Below are positions 1 to 8,009 of a DNA stretch of 64,000 nucleotides, piece by piece (within the stretch, counting starts at the first letter, position 1; each line of letters begins with the position of its first letter). The position numbers and the translations under genes were made by a program. Source of the stretch: Hyphomonadaceae bacterium UBA5336 (GTDB lineage: Bacteria; Pseudomonadota; Alphaproteobacteria; Caulobacterales; Hyphomonadaceae). Below the pieces are notes generated by a model. That model was not told where the DNA came from. It saw only the letters and a program-made list of their open reading frames with translations, and ran no database searches. The DNA is taken from NCBI GenBank assembly GCA_002408125.1, contig DHQO01000042.1, positions 62,001-126,000 on the forward strand, read 5' to 3'.

Positions 1-637
1 GCCCCGGTCCCGCTCGCCCGGCCAACCGTGTGGCACAGGCCTCGATGTCTGCATAGGTGCGTTTCAGGCGCGGAGCCAGATAGCGCACAACTTCCTGCGG
101 CAAAGTCTGGAAACGGCGCGCCAGAAGGCTGTTCAGCCGGATGCCGATCATCTCCTCGTCCGGGCGCTCGATCTGCGCCACGGGCATGCCGGCAAGGCGC
201 GAAGCGAGGTCCCTGTTCTCCACGAGCCAGGTGTTGGGCACCGTGTCAGCCGTCAGCAGAAGGCGCCCGCCGGTCTCACCGACCCGGTTGATGAGCGTCA
301 GGAAAAGATCGTCCGGCAGGCCGGTATCGGCAGGGTCCAGCGCCAGCGCGCCGGCGGGGGGCAAGGCATCTAGCCCTTCGCGTACAAGTTCATCTCCCGA
401 CATCACTCGGGCCTGAAGCAAATTGGCCCATGCCCGCGCCAGCGTCGTGCGGCCCGAGCGCGGCGAGCCGGTCAGGCAGGCCACTGAAAATGGCCAGTCT
501 GCCCCCTGTCTGAGAAACGCGATTGCAGAAGCATTCGAACGGCCCTGGTCGAGCTGGTCGAAACGCTCCGGAGGTGCAGCAAACTCGAAGCTGGACTGGA
601 CCAGCGGTTCGCCGATCCCGTCCGCCTCCCCGCTCAC
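1..637 (-). CDS. hdaA: DnaA-like regulatory protein HdaA (3' end beyond the left edge)
   Basis: This is a DnaA-related AAA+ protein without DnaA's N-terminal or DNA-binding domains. In this family it works with the sliding clamp to inactivate DnaA-ATP. The GTG start at 637 overlaps the TGA of the upstream DUF2066 gene in a GTGA junction. Visible parts are an N-terminal QSSFEF stretch that could be a clamp-binding motif, a Walker A-like GSPRSGRTT at residues 57-65, a weak Walker B (LALDPAD), a sensor-like LLLTAD strand and an RLAGMPVAQIERPDEEM segment typical of Hda/DnaA. The Walker A lysine is replaced by Arg63 and the Walker B is poor, so ATP handling may be changed. The reading frame is open to base 1, so the C-terminus is missing. 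The family call is firm from overall similarity; the effect of Arg63 is inference. Confidence 0.85.
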   Translation of the reverse strand, partial: MSGEADGIGEPLVQSSFEFAAPPERFDQLDQGRSNASAIAFLRQGADWPFSVACLTGSPRSGRTTLARAWANLLQARVMSGDELVREGLDALPPAGALALDPADTGLPDDLFLTLINRVGETGGRLLLTADTVPNTWLVENRDLASRLAGMPVAQIERPDEEMIGIRLNSLLARRFQTLPQEVVRYLAPRLKRTYADIEACATRLAGRAGPG

Positions 638-1647
638 GGCGCGATCGTCACGGCTGAGGTCATCACCCAGCCGGCGGGGTCGGTGTCGAGTTCGACACCG
701 CGCTGGCGCAGGTCCTGGATGAGACGCTGATAGTCGCCGGCATAGGCAAACCTCACCAGGGCGCCGTCGCGGGCGAGAGCCTGAGTCTGGAACTCGAAGA
801 CCAGTGGCGAGCGGGCCAGCGCGCCGCGCAGCGTGTTCCATTCGGCAATCGATGTGTAGAGCACATTGGCGGTGATGACGGTGCGAGCTTCATCCTCGCG
901 CACGATGACGCTGCGTTTCCAGGTTTCGCTGAGCAGGGCCGCTGCGGCTTCGGCGGCTTCCGGCAGGGTGGCGACATAGCCCGTGCGGCCGATGGTTGTG
1001 AGGCCGGAGGGGGTAACCAGCGTCAGGTCGACAGCATAGGCATCGGGATAGCCGACCAGCTGGGCGATCACGCCGCGCTGGGCGCCGAGAATGCGGATAT
1101 CGCTCTCGATATCCTGCCAGCCGAGGATCGGGCCGACAGGTGAGTTGGGCGAGGTAATGTAAGGCGCGAGATTGCCGTCATTACGCGGCGGCCAGGCCGC
1201 GCTCCAGGCAAGGTCAGAGCGGCCGTCGCCCAGCGGGATGATCATTGCCATCGGCGCCTGGCTATCGACATAGGGAATGCCCTGCTCTTCCAGAAAGGCG
1301 CGCACAGCTATGGGGTTCAGCACCGTCGAGAGCACACCGCGATAGCGCCCGCCGCCCCGGCTTTCCTCCTGCACGTCCACCGCCGCGGTCAGCCGGTCTG
1401 CAATCTCGTTGGTGACGACAATACCGCCAACTTCGGCGAGGTCTTCGGGAAGGGTGATCTTGTCGATCAGGCCTTCCACACCGAGCCGGCGTGCATCGGC
1501 CAGGGCGAGTTGCTGGGCATCGATCACGCTCGGCGCGCGCCGGTCCACGGGGATATCGGTGATGGTGTAGACTGACCTTGTGTCCGCCAGGGCAGGCAGC
1601 GCCGCAACACATACAGCAGCAAGAGCCAGAAGGATGGTGCGAATCAT
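634..1647 (-). CDS. DUF2066 domain-containing exported protein
   Basis: A 337-residue protein begins with a clear Sec signal peptide (MIRTILLALAAVCVAALPALA), so it is probably periplasmic. The open frame extends 10 codons further upstream, but the ATG at 1647 is chosen because it places the signal peptide at the N-terminus. The body matches what I know of DUF2066 proteins, often encoded next to hda in proteobacteria; no enzymatic motif is visible. Its stop codon overlaps the start of hdaA, so the two are translationally coupled. The upstream region is shared with the divergent purM gene. The molecular function is unknown. Confidence 0.8.
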   Translation of the reverse strand: MIRTILLALAAVCVAALPALADTRSVYTITDIPVDRRAPSVIDAQQLALADARRLGVEGLIDKITLPEDLAEVGGIVVTNEIADRLTAAVDVQEESRGGGRYRGVLSTVLNPIAVRAFLEEQGIPYVDSQAPMAMIIPLGDGRSDLAWSAAWPPRNDGNLAPYITSPNSPVGPILGWQDIESDIRILGAQRGVIAQLVGYPDAYAVDLTLVTPSGLTTIGRTGYVATLPEAAEAAAALLSETWKRSVIVREDEARTVITANVLYTSIAEWNTLRGALARSPLVFEFQTQALARDGALVRFAYAGDYQRLIQDLRQRGVELDTDPAGWVMTSAVTIAP

Positions 1648-1758
1648 GTCAGCAGCGCTCCTCGTAAATCCACTCAACGCTTAGCAGGCTGTGGCGCTGC
1701 TTAGAACCGCCTAGCCGCACTGGCGCCCCCTTTTTCCCCATGGTATCGCGTCGATTTC

Positions 1759-2784
1759 ATGACAGACTCACACAAGAAACCGCTCACCTATCGCGATGCC
1801 GGCGTCGATATCAAAGCCGGGAATGCCCTTGTGGGCGCGATCGGTCCAATGGCCAAGGCCACGGCGCGCTCTGGCGTGATGGGCGGCCTCGGCGGTTTCG
1901 GCGCGCTGTTCGACCTGAAAGCAGCTGGATATGACGACCCGGTGCTGGTCTCCGGCACGGACGGTGTGGGCACCAAGCTAATGCTCGCCTTCACGACCGG
2001 GTGCCATGACACAATCGGCATCGACCTTGTCGCCATGTGCGCCAATGACGTGCTGGCCCAGGGCGCTGAGCCTCTGTTTTTCCTGGACTATTTCGCCACA
2101 GGCAAACTGGAATCCGGTGTTGCCGAACAGGTCGTCTCCGGCATTGCCGAGGGCTGCCGCCAGGCCGGATGCGCGCTGATCGGCGGGGAAACGGCGGAAA
2201 TGCCCGGCATGTACCCACCGGGCCACTATGACCTTGCCGGCTTTGTCGTCGGCGCGGTCGACCGTGACCGTATGCTACCCCGCCATGAGGCGATGGTGGC
2301 CGGCGATGTGCTGATCGGCCTGCCGAGTTCCGGCCCGCATTCGAACGGCTACAGCCTGATCCGCAGGGTGATCGAGCGCGCGGGTGTCGACCTCACCGCG
2401 CCCTGTGCCTTCGCTTCCGGGAGCTGGGGCGACGTCCTGCTCACGCCGACACGGCTTTACTCAAAGCCCGTCCTGCCGCTGATCAAGGGCGGCCTGATCA
2501 AGGGCCTTGCCCATATCACCGGCGGCGGCCTGACCGAGAACGCCCCGCGCATGTGCCCGGACCATCTCACCACCAGGATCGACTATGACGCCTGGAGCCC
2601 GCCGGCCATTTTCGACTGGCTCGCCACCGAGGGCGGCATTGAGGACGCCGAGATGCAGCGCACCTTCAATCTCGGCATCGGCATGGTGCTGGCGGTCGGC
2701 GTAAGAGAGGTCGATACCGTCCTCGCCAGCCTGCGCGCGGCCGGCGAGGTGCCCACCATCATCGGTGAGCTCGCCCCTTCATGA
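1759..2784 (+). CDS. purM: Phosphoribosylformylglycinamidine cyclo-ligase (AIR synthetase)
   Basis: This enzyme makes 5-aminoimidazole ribotide from formylglycinamidine ribotide with ATP, step five of de novo purine synthesis. The 341-residue length is normal for PurM. SGTDGVGTK at residues 65-73 is the family's nucleotide-binding motif, followed by GIDLVAMCANDVLAQGAEPLFFLDY, typical of PurM dimers. GGETAEMPGMY and SGPHSNGYSL are further signatures. It overlaps purN by 4 bases (ATGA), a classic purMN arrangement. A divergent intergenic region of about 110 bases separates it from the DUF2066 gene and must hold its promoter. Confidence 0.97.
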   Translation: MTDSHKKPLTYRDAGVDIKAGNALVGAIGPMAKATARSGVMGGLGGFGALFDLKAAGYDDPVLVSGTDGVGTKLMLAFTTGCHDTIGIDLVAMCANDVLAQGAEPLFFLDYFATGKLESGVAEQVVSGIAEGCRQAGCALIGGETAEMPGMYPPGHYDLAGFVVGAVDRDRMLPRHEAMVAGDVLIGLPSSGPHSNGYSLIRRVIERAGVDLTAPCAFASGSWGDVLLTPTRLYSKPVLPLIKGGLIKGLAHITGGGLTENAPRMCPDHLTTRIDYDAWSPPAIFDWLATEGGIEDAEMQRTFNLGIGMVLAVGVREVDTVLASLRAAGEVPTIIGELAPS

Positions 2785-3368
2785 GCCGTATCCCCTTCGC
2801 TGTGATGATCTCCGGGCGTGGCTCGAACATGGTCGCCCTCCTGGAGGCGGCGCAGGAGAAAGGCTTTCCCGGCCTGCCCGTGCTGGTGCTGTCCAACCGG
2901 CCGGACGCGAAGGGCCTTGCCACAGCGCGCGAGCATGGCGTGCCCTCGCTGTGCATCGATCACAAGGAATATGGCGCGAACCGTGAGGCTTTCGAACGCC
3001 AGGTCGATGCCGCACTGCGGGCCTCCGGCGCCCAGTTCGTGGCGCTGGCTGGCTTCATGCGCGTGCTGACACCCTGGTTCGTCAATCGCTGGTCGGGCCG
3101 GCTGATCAATATCCACCCCTCCCTGCTGCCGAAATACAAGGGGCTCGACACCCATGCCCGCGCCATCGAAGCCGGCGACAAGGAAGCCGGCTGCACGGTG
3201 CACTATGTCAATGAGGGCGTGGACGAGGGCATGATCATCGACCAGATCCGCGTGCCCGTCCTGGACGGCGATACGCCGGAAACGCTCGCCGCCCGCATCC
3301 TGCCGAAAGAGCACGAGCTTTATCCCCGCGCCCTGAAAAAGGCGCTTACGCGAATGTCGTCGCGCTGA
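2781..3368 (+). CDS. purN: Phosphoribosylglycinamide formyltransferase
   Basis: A 195-residue GAR transformylase that transfers a formyl group from 10-formyltetrahydrofolate to glycinamide ribonucleotide, step three of purine synthesis. The N-terminal ISGRGSN is the phosphate-binding loop. The catalytic residues Asn110, His112 (INIHPSLLP) and Asp148 (NEGVDEG) are all present. The start is translationally coupled to purM through an ATGA overlap. The 3' end overlaps by about 23 bases the stop of a small convergent reading frame on the other strand. Confidence 0.96.
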   Translation: MSRIPFAVMISGRGSNMVALLEAAQEKGFPGLPVLVLSNRPDAKGLATAREHGVPSLCIDHKEYGANREAFERQVDAALRASGAQFVALAGFMRVLTPWFVNRWSGRLINIHPSLLPKYKGLDTHARAIEAGDKEAGCTVHYVNEGVDEGMIIDQIRVPVLDGDTPETLAARILPKEHELYPRALKKALTRMSSR

Positions 3369-3561
3369 CGCCGGCTGCCGCCCGTTCCACGTCGTGGGAA
3401 TAGGTCCGTGCAGACAGGATCAGGGGTGGGATCGAGAGCACATTCAGGCCGAGAATGATGTAGAGCGCCTGGCGCAGCGCATCGGCCTGCTGGGCGGTGG
3501 TATAGGCATCTTCCGTACTCGATGGGTGTTGCCATTTTTGTTTCCTCGCCGCATTCAACAT
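3346..3561 (-). CDS. Small putative membrane protein
   Basis: A 71-residue frame carries one hydrophobic segment (ALYIILGLNVLSIPPLILSA, about residues 32-51) after a polar N-terminus. I recognise no family. The open frame continues upstream without a better start; the ATG at 3561 is used because it gives a compact product beginning just outside the tetR promoter region. No strong ribosome binding site is visible. It converges on purN with a short overlap and would be transcribed divergently from tetR. It could be a chance frame in GC-rich DNA; the clean transmembrane segment is the main support. Confidence 0.38.
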   Translation of the reverse strand: MLNAARKQKWQHPSSTEDAYTTAQQADALRQALYIILGLNVLSIPPLILSARTYSHDVERAAAGVSATTFA

Positions 3562-3605
3562 TTGTTGAAGATTAGCATTGAAGTAGTTTACTGCAACATG
3601 AAAGC

Positions 3606-3625
3606 ATGGCGGCGTTTCGCGCCAT
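3606..3625. promoter_or_regulatory. Inverted repeat upstream of tetR, possible operator
   Basis: ATGGCG and CGCCAT are separated by 8 bases, about 50 bases before the TetR start codon and in the gap shared with the divergent small membrane protein. TetR proteins often bind such imperfect palindromes to control themselves and a divergent neighbour. No experimental or comparative support is available here. Confidence 0.3.
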
Positions 3626-3674
3626 TTGCCAGAACAGAACAAAGCGTTAGCCTTGTGGGGAGGAGAGTCAGGCC

Positions 3675-4352
3675 ATGAACAGCGCGTCAGCGTCAGCACA
3701 CCCGGATACCGCGCGTCTGGAATCGCGCCGGACCCGTATTCTCGATGCCGCCGAAAAACTATTCGCAGAGCATGGCTATGACGGCGTCACGCTGCGCGCC
3801 ATCGCGCGCGAGGCCGATGTCGATGTCGCGCTCGCCAATTATCATTTCGGCCGCAAGCACGAGCTGTTCGAGGCGACCTTCATGCGTCGCGCGGAGCTCT
3901 TGAACCGCTGGCGGATCAAGGCCCTCGACGAGGCCTTTGCGGCCGCTGCGCCCAACCCGCCCTCGGTGCGCGCCATCATGGACGCCTATCTCTATCCGAT
4001 CCTGCACGGGCCCCACATCACCGAGCCGGCCTGGCGCAGCTATTACGCGCTTGTGGCCTATGTGAACAACTCCACCGAATGGGGTGGCAAGCTGATGTCG
4101 CGCTTCTTCAACCCGATGGTGGACCGCTTCATCGATGCCCTGCGCAAGGCCCTGCCGGATGCGCGCGAGGAGGCCCTGTTCTGGGGCTATCACTGCCTCT
4201 CGGGCGCGCTGACGCTGGCTTTCGCTCAGACCGGGCGGCTCGACAAACTGTCAGGCGGACTCTGCCGCTCGGAAGACCTTGAAGAGGCCTACCGGCATAT
4301 CGTGGTTTTCGTCACGGCCGGATTCGAACAGCTCGGCCTGTCGACGGAATAG
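3675..4352 (+). CDS. TetR/AcrR family transcriptional regulator
   Basis: A 225-residue one-component regulator. The TetR helix-turn-helix lies at about residues 18-65 (RILDAAEKLFAEHGYDGVT, then LRAIAREADVDVALANYHFG with the conserved YHFG end). The C-terminal ligand-binding and dimerisation domain resembles the type found in many alphaproteobacterial TetR proteins and contains Trp- and Tyr-rich helices. GGGGAGGAG sits about 9 bases before the ATG. The ligand and targets cannot be told; the gene stands alone, with a divergent small membrane protein as the nearest candidate target. Confidence 0.9.
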   Translation: MNSASASAHPDTARLESRRTRILDAAEKLFAEHGYDGVTLRAIAREADVDVALANYHFGRKHELFEATFMRRAELLNRWRIKALDEAFAAAAPNPPSVRAIMDAYLYPILHGPHITEPAWRSYYALVAYVNNSTEWGGKLMSRFFNPMVDRFIDALRKALPDAREEALFWGYHCLSGALTLAFAQTGRLDKLSGGLCRSEDLEEAYRHIVVFVTAGFEQLGLSTE

Positions 4353-4354
4353 CT

Positions 4355-4375
4355 CGCCCGGCCGGCGAAATTTTT
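4355..4375 (+). terminator. Possible weak Rho-independent terminator after tetR
   Basis: A short GC-rich hairpin (CGCC, 5-base loop, GGCG) just after the tetR stop is followed by AAATTTTT. The stem is short, so the call is tentative. Confidence 0.3.
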
Positions 4376-4451
4376 CCCCGGGTCCCTGTTCTGCCGCCCT
4401 CGGCCGCGTGCTAAACAAAGACACACGACAAAGTCGGGAGGGATGATACCC

Positions 4452-4853
4452 ATGAAACACCTGCTCATCGCCGCCAGCATTGCCGGACTCGCCATCACGC
4501 CGGCGGCCTGCACCATGCGCCAGCACCCTGTGCTGACCCCCACGGACGTGGCATACAATGCCGGCTCCAAGGCCGATGCCGAAGCCGGCATCAAACAGGC
4601 GCTCGGCAATCGCGGCTGGGTCGTCACCGACGAGGCGCCCGGCGCAATCACAGCCATGTTCTCCAAGCCCAATGCCGGCGTTCCCGGCGGTGCGCACACC
4701 GTCACCATCCGCGTGAACTATGACGCCAACAGCTATTCCATCGATTATGTCGACAGCACCAACATGATGTACGACGCCGAGGACGGCACCATCCACCGCA
4801 ACTATAATCGCTGGATCGCCAACCTGCAGCGCGACCTCTCGACGGCCTTCTAG
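4452..4853 (+). CDS. Small putative lipoprotein of unknown function
   Basis: A 133-residue secreted protein beginning MKHLLIAASIAGLAITPAAC, a signal peptide ending in a lipobox-like PAAC, so probably lipid-anchored in the envelope. The ATG at 4452 is preferred over the one at 4443 because GGGAGG at 4436-4441 then has proper spacing. The mature part has one small mixed domain without known catalytic motifs and ends in a Tyr/Asn-rich stretch (HRNYNRWIANLQRDL). Related short lipoproteins are common in alphaproteobacteria. It converges on fghA, whose stop lies within a few bases of its own. Confidence 0.7.
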   Translation: MKHLLIAASIAGLAITPAACTMRQHPVLTPTDVAYNAGSKADAEAGIKQALGNRGWVVTDEAPGAITAMFSKPNAGVPGGAHTVTIRVNYDANSYSIDYVDSTNMMYDAEDGTIHRNYNRWIANLQRDLSTAF

Positions 4854-5695
4854 CCTACCTGTTTCAGCCGCGCGGCATGCCAGGCGACATGCTCGGCCAT
4901 GAAGGTCGAGATGAAATAATAGGAATGGTCATAGCCCGGCTGCATCCGCAGGGTGAGATCGATATCGGCCGTCTCGCAGGCCGCCGCAAGGCGCTCGGGT
5001 ATGAGCTGGGTTTCGAGGAAACTGTCACCCTCCCCCTGGTCGATCAGGATCTCCGGCACGCGCGCGCCATCCTCGATCAGCGCGCAGGCATCATAGGCCC
5101 GCCAGGCCGCGCGGTCCTCGCCGATATATCCACCCAGCGCCTTCTCGCCCCAGGGGCAATTGAGCGGTGAGGCAATCGGCGCGAAGGCCGAGACCGAACG
5201 AAACCGGCCCGGATTGCGCAGGGCAATGGTCAGCGCGCCATGCCCGCCCATGGAGTGACCGGTGATCGACTGGCGCGACATGTCCACCGGGAAGCGCTCG
5301 GCGATCAGGGCCGGTAGCTCCTCCTCGATATAGCTGCGCATTTTATAGTGCTCAGCGAAGGGCGCCTCGGTCGCATCGACATAGAAACCCGCGCCGAGGC
5401 CGAAATCATAGTCGCCATTCGGATCATCGGGCACGCCCTCCCCGCGCGGGCTGGTATCGGGCGCGATGAAGACCACGCCCTGCTCGGCGCAGGCGCGGCG
5501 GAACTCGCCCTTCTCGGTGACATTGGCATGGGTACAGGTGAGCCCGGACAGATACCACAGCACCGGCAGGCGCGCGCCCTCCTCGTGCGGCGGCACATAG
5601 ACCGAGAAGGTCATCTGCGTGCCGGTCACCGAGGAGGTGTGGGTATAGACGCCCTGGGCGCCGCCATGGCTGCGATTGATGGATTGGGTTTCCAT
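4850..5695 (-). CDS. fghA: S-formylglutathione hydrolase
   Basis: The 281-residue esterase hydrolyses S-formylglutathione to formate and glutathione, the last step of glutathione-dependent formaldehyde oxidation. The nucleophile Ser148 sits in GHSMGG, and LSGLTCTHANV, DTSPRG and PGYDHSYYF are family signatures carrying oxyanion and His residues. The start at 5695 has GGAAGG about 7 bases upstream and gives the usual length; the open frame continues much further upstream but overlaps the VOC gene. It is the last gene of a co-directional group with adhC, the enzyme for the preceding step. Confidence 0.95.
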   Translation of the reverse strand: METQSINRSHGGAQGVYTHTSSVTGTQMTFSVYVPPHEEGARLPVLWYLSGLTCTHANVTEKGEFRRACAEQGVVFIAPDTSPRGEGVPDDPNGDYDFGLGAGFYVDATEAPFAEHYKMRSYIEEELPALIAERFPVDMSRQSITGHSMGGHGALTIALRNPGRFRSVSAFAPIASPLNCPWGEKALGGYIGEDRAAWRAYDACALIEDGARVPEILIDQGEGDSFLETQLIPERLAAACETADIDLTLRMQPGYDHSYYFISTFMAEHVAWHAARLKQVG

Positions 5696-5726
5696 GGAGA
5701 TCCTTCCTTCGTTGCGGCGTGATCGG

Positions 5727-6104
5727 CTATTCGCGGTAAAGTGCGCAGAGCTTGTTGCCGTCCGGATCGCGCAGATAGGCGAGATAGAGCCGGACGCCCG
5801 GCCGCTCGCGCCAGCCCGGCGCATCCTCGATGGGTGTGCCGCCGGCTGCCGCGCCGGCTGCGTGCCAGGCATCGGCCTCTTCCGGCGAGTCCATGCGGAA
5901 ACCGATGGTCGAGCCATTGCCGATGCTGGCCGGCTCGCCATTGATCGGCGCGGTCACCATGAACCGCCCGCCGCGGCAGTCATAGATCAGCCGTCCCTTT
6001 GGATCCACCTTGCCCGCCACCCCGCCAATGGCGGTGAAAGTAGCATCATAGAACCGCCGCGACCGCTCGATATCATTGGAGCCGACCATCATGTGGCTGT
6101 ACAT
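5727..6104 (-). CDS. VOC (glyoxalase/bleomycin resistance) family protein
   Basis: A 125-residue vicinal-oxygen-chelate fold protein. MYSHMMVGSNDIERSRRFYDATF is the typical first beta-alpha-beta unit, and YLAYLRDPDGNKLCAL is the C-terminal strand with a metal-ligand-like region. The start at 6104 aligns with other family members; upstream in-frame codons look non-coding. It lies between adhC and fghA on the same strand, a placement I recall from several alphaproteobacteria. A role with glutathione adducts is plausible by context but unproven. Confidence 0.85.
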   Translation of the reverse strand: MYSHMMVGSNDIERSRRFYDATFTAIGGVAGKVDPKGRLIYDCRGGRFMVTAPINGEPASIGNGSTIGFRMDSPEEADAWHAAGAAAGGTPIEDAPGWRERPGVRLYLAYLRDPDGNKLCALYRE

Positions 6105-6120
6105 GGTCACTCCGGTTATT

Positions 6121-6777
6121 TCACTGTGCTCGCATTGGCCTTGCGCCAAGAAGAACTGCCTGCTCCTTCGAAGCACTCACTTCAAAGATCTCCTTATCGC
6201 TCCAATAAATGAAGACTGAATCTAGAGGTTCGATCAAAAGCTCACGCAAAAACGGCGCTGGGCGATCCCGAACAAAAAAGTGTGCCCACTGTGCGGCTTC
6301 AGAGTTTGGATAGATAAGTAGTGAGGTGCCTTGAGCAGCATATGGCTTTATGCGTTTCCGATCGATAGCGTCTTGAATTTGCGATCGGAGATCTCGGACC
6401 GCCGCTTCTGTGCCGGTGTCACTGTAGTTACCAATCGGTTGCACGCCACTCTGTGTAGCAAATAAATGTCCGTCCTTTTGAGGGCACGCTTCCGTCACTT
6501 CCAGTCGAGTTGTTCCACCACTGTGTCGAATTGTAAAATCGGGCGCATCGCCATGTTCCACACTGATAGGAAAACCTAGCCGGCCCGTTTCCAAAGCAAG
6601 CAGCACAAACCGACGACAGAGATATGCTTCGTTCGAGACTGCTGTTCGTTTCCCAGTTCCGATACGCGGACCATTTCGGCAACCTACTGGCCCGAGTTGA
6701 CGCAATACTCCACCAACTGTTCGGGCGCGCCTGATCTCCAGCCGAGCATGCGGATCGAATGAAGGTCGCCGGCGCAT
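6121..6777 (-). CDS. Unknown AT-richer protein with a possible nuclease-like core
   Basis: A frame of up to 218 residues, visibly poorer in GC than its neighbours and using codons they avoid, which suggests acquisition by transfer. I do not recognise the family for certain. The stretch APDFTIRHSGGTTRLEVTEA resembles the D...ExT core seen in PD-(D/E)XK-like proteins, but this is only a pattern resemblance. No signal peptide or membrane segment is visible. The ATG at 6777 lies 3 bases after the adhC stop and lacks a clear ribosome binding site, so the true start could be internal. It sits inside the formaldehyde cluster. Confidence 0.6.
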   Translation of the reverse strand: MRRRPSFDPHARLEIRRARTVGGVLRQLGPVGCRNGPRIGTGKRTAVSNEAYLCRRFVLLALETGRLGFPISVEHGDAPDFTIRHSGGTTRLEVTEACPQKDGHLFATQSGVQPIGNYSDTGTEAAVRDLRSQIQDAIDRKRIKPYAAQGTSLLIYPNSEAAQWAHFFVRDRPAPFLRELLIEPLDSVFIYWSDKEIFEVSASKEQAVLLGARPMRAQ

Positions 6778-6780
6778 AAC

Positions 6781-7887
6781 TCAATACACCACAACGCTGC
6801 GGATGCTCTCGCCCGCATGCATCAGATCGAACGCCTTGTTGATCTCATCTAACGGCATGACATGGGTGATCATCGGGTCGATCTGGATCTTGCCGTTCAT
6901 GTACCAGTCGACGATTTTCGGCACGTCGGTGCGGCCCTTGGCGCCGCCGAAGGCCGTGCCGCGCCAGTTGCGGCCCGTCACCAGCTGGAAGGGACGTGTA
7001 CTGATTTCCTTGCCGGCTTCGGCCACGCCGATGATGACGCTCGTGCCCCAGCCGCGATGGCAGCATTCCAGCGCCTGGCGCATGACATCGGTATTGCCCG
7101 TACAGTCGAAGCTATAGTCCGCCCCGCCATCGGTGAGCTCAACGAGGTGCGCCACCACATCGGCGGTCTCGCGCGGGTTGACGAAATGGGTCATGCCGAA
7201 CTTCTCGCCCCATTCCTTTTTCGAGGCGTTGATATCCACCCCGACAATCATGTCCGCGCCGGCGAGTTTCGCGCCCTGGATGACATTCAGGCCGATCCCA
7301 CCAAGACCGAACACAACGACATTGTCGCCGGGCTTCACCTGGGCGGTATTCACCACCGCGCCGACGCCCGTGGTCACGCCGCAGCCGACATAGCAGGCCT
7401 TGTCGAAGGGCGCGTCGGTGCGGATCTTCGCCACCGCGATTTCCGGCAGGACGGTGAAGTTCGAAAAGGTCGAACACCCCATATAATGGTAGATCGTCTC
7501 GCCCTTGTAGGAGAACCGGCTCGTGCCGTCCGGCATCAGGCCTTTGCCCTGCGTGGCGCGAATGGCGGTACACAGATTGGTCTTGCCTGAGAGGCAGGAC
7601 TTACACTGACGGCATTCAGGCGTGTAGAGCGGGATGACATGGTCGCCTTGCTTCACGCTGGTCACGCCCGCGCCGACCTCGCGCACGATGCCCGCGCCCT
7701 CATGGCCGAGGATGGACGGAAAAATCCCTTCCGAATCGAGCCCGTCCAGGGTGTAGGCATCGGTATGGCAGATGCCGGTGGCCATCACCTCAACCAATAC
7801 TTCACCGGCCTTGGGGCCTTCCAGGTCGAGCTCGACGATCTCAAGCGGCTTCTTGGCCTCAAAGGCGACGGCGGCGCGGGTTTTCAT
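6781..7887 (-). CDS. adhC: S-(hydroxymethyl)glutathione dehydrogenase / class III alcohol dehydrogenase
   Basis: The 368-residue zinc enzyme oxidises S-hydroxymethylglutathione to S-formylglutathione with NAD+. Catalytic zinc ligands Cys40 and His62 and structural zinc ligands Cys92, Cys95, Cys98 and Cys106 are all visible, and the NAD-binding loop is GLGGIG. An AGGAG lies about 9 bases before the ATG at 7887; the open frame continues upstream, but this start gives the standard MKTRAAVAFE beginning. It heads the group adhC, unknown gene, VOC protein, fghA, so the pathway to formate is present. Confidence 0.96.
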   Translation of the reverse strand: MKTRAAVAFEAKKPLEIVELDLEGPKAGEVLVEVMATGICHTDAYTLDGLDSEGIFPSILGHEGAGIVREVGAGVTSVKQGDHVIPLYTPECRQCKSCLSGKTNLCTAIRATQGKGLMPDGTSRFSYKGETIYHYMGCSTFSNFTVLPEIAVAKIRTDAPFDKACYVGCGVTTGVGAVVNTAQVKPGDNVVVFGLGGIGLNVIQGAKLAGADMIVGVDINASKKEWGEKFGMTHFVNPRETADVVAHLVELTDGGADYSFDCTGNTDVMRQALECCHRGWGTSVIIGVAEAGKEISTRPFQLVTGRNWRGTAFGGAKGRTDVPKIVDWYMNGKIQIDPMITHVMPLDEINKAFDLMHAGESIRSVVVY

Positions 7888-8009
7888 GGGGCGTGCTCCT
7901 GTTGTCGGTCTGCCGGGGGCCTTTCGGCCATGCCCGATCCTGCACCAGCATCTGCCCGATAGCACCCCCTCGTGCAATCACATCCGCGACGAAAATGATG
8001 CTGTTTGCG

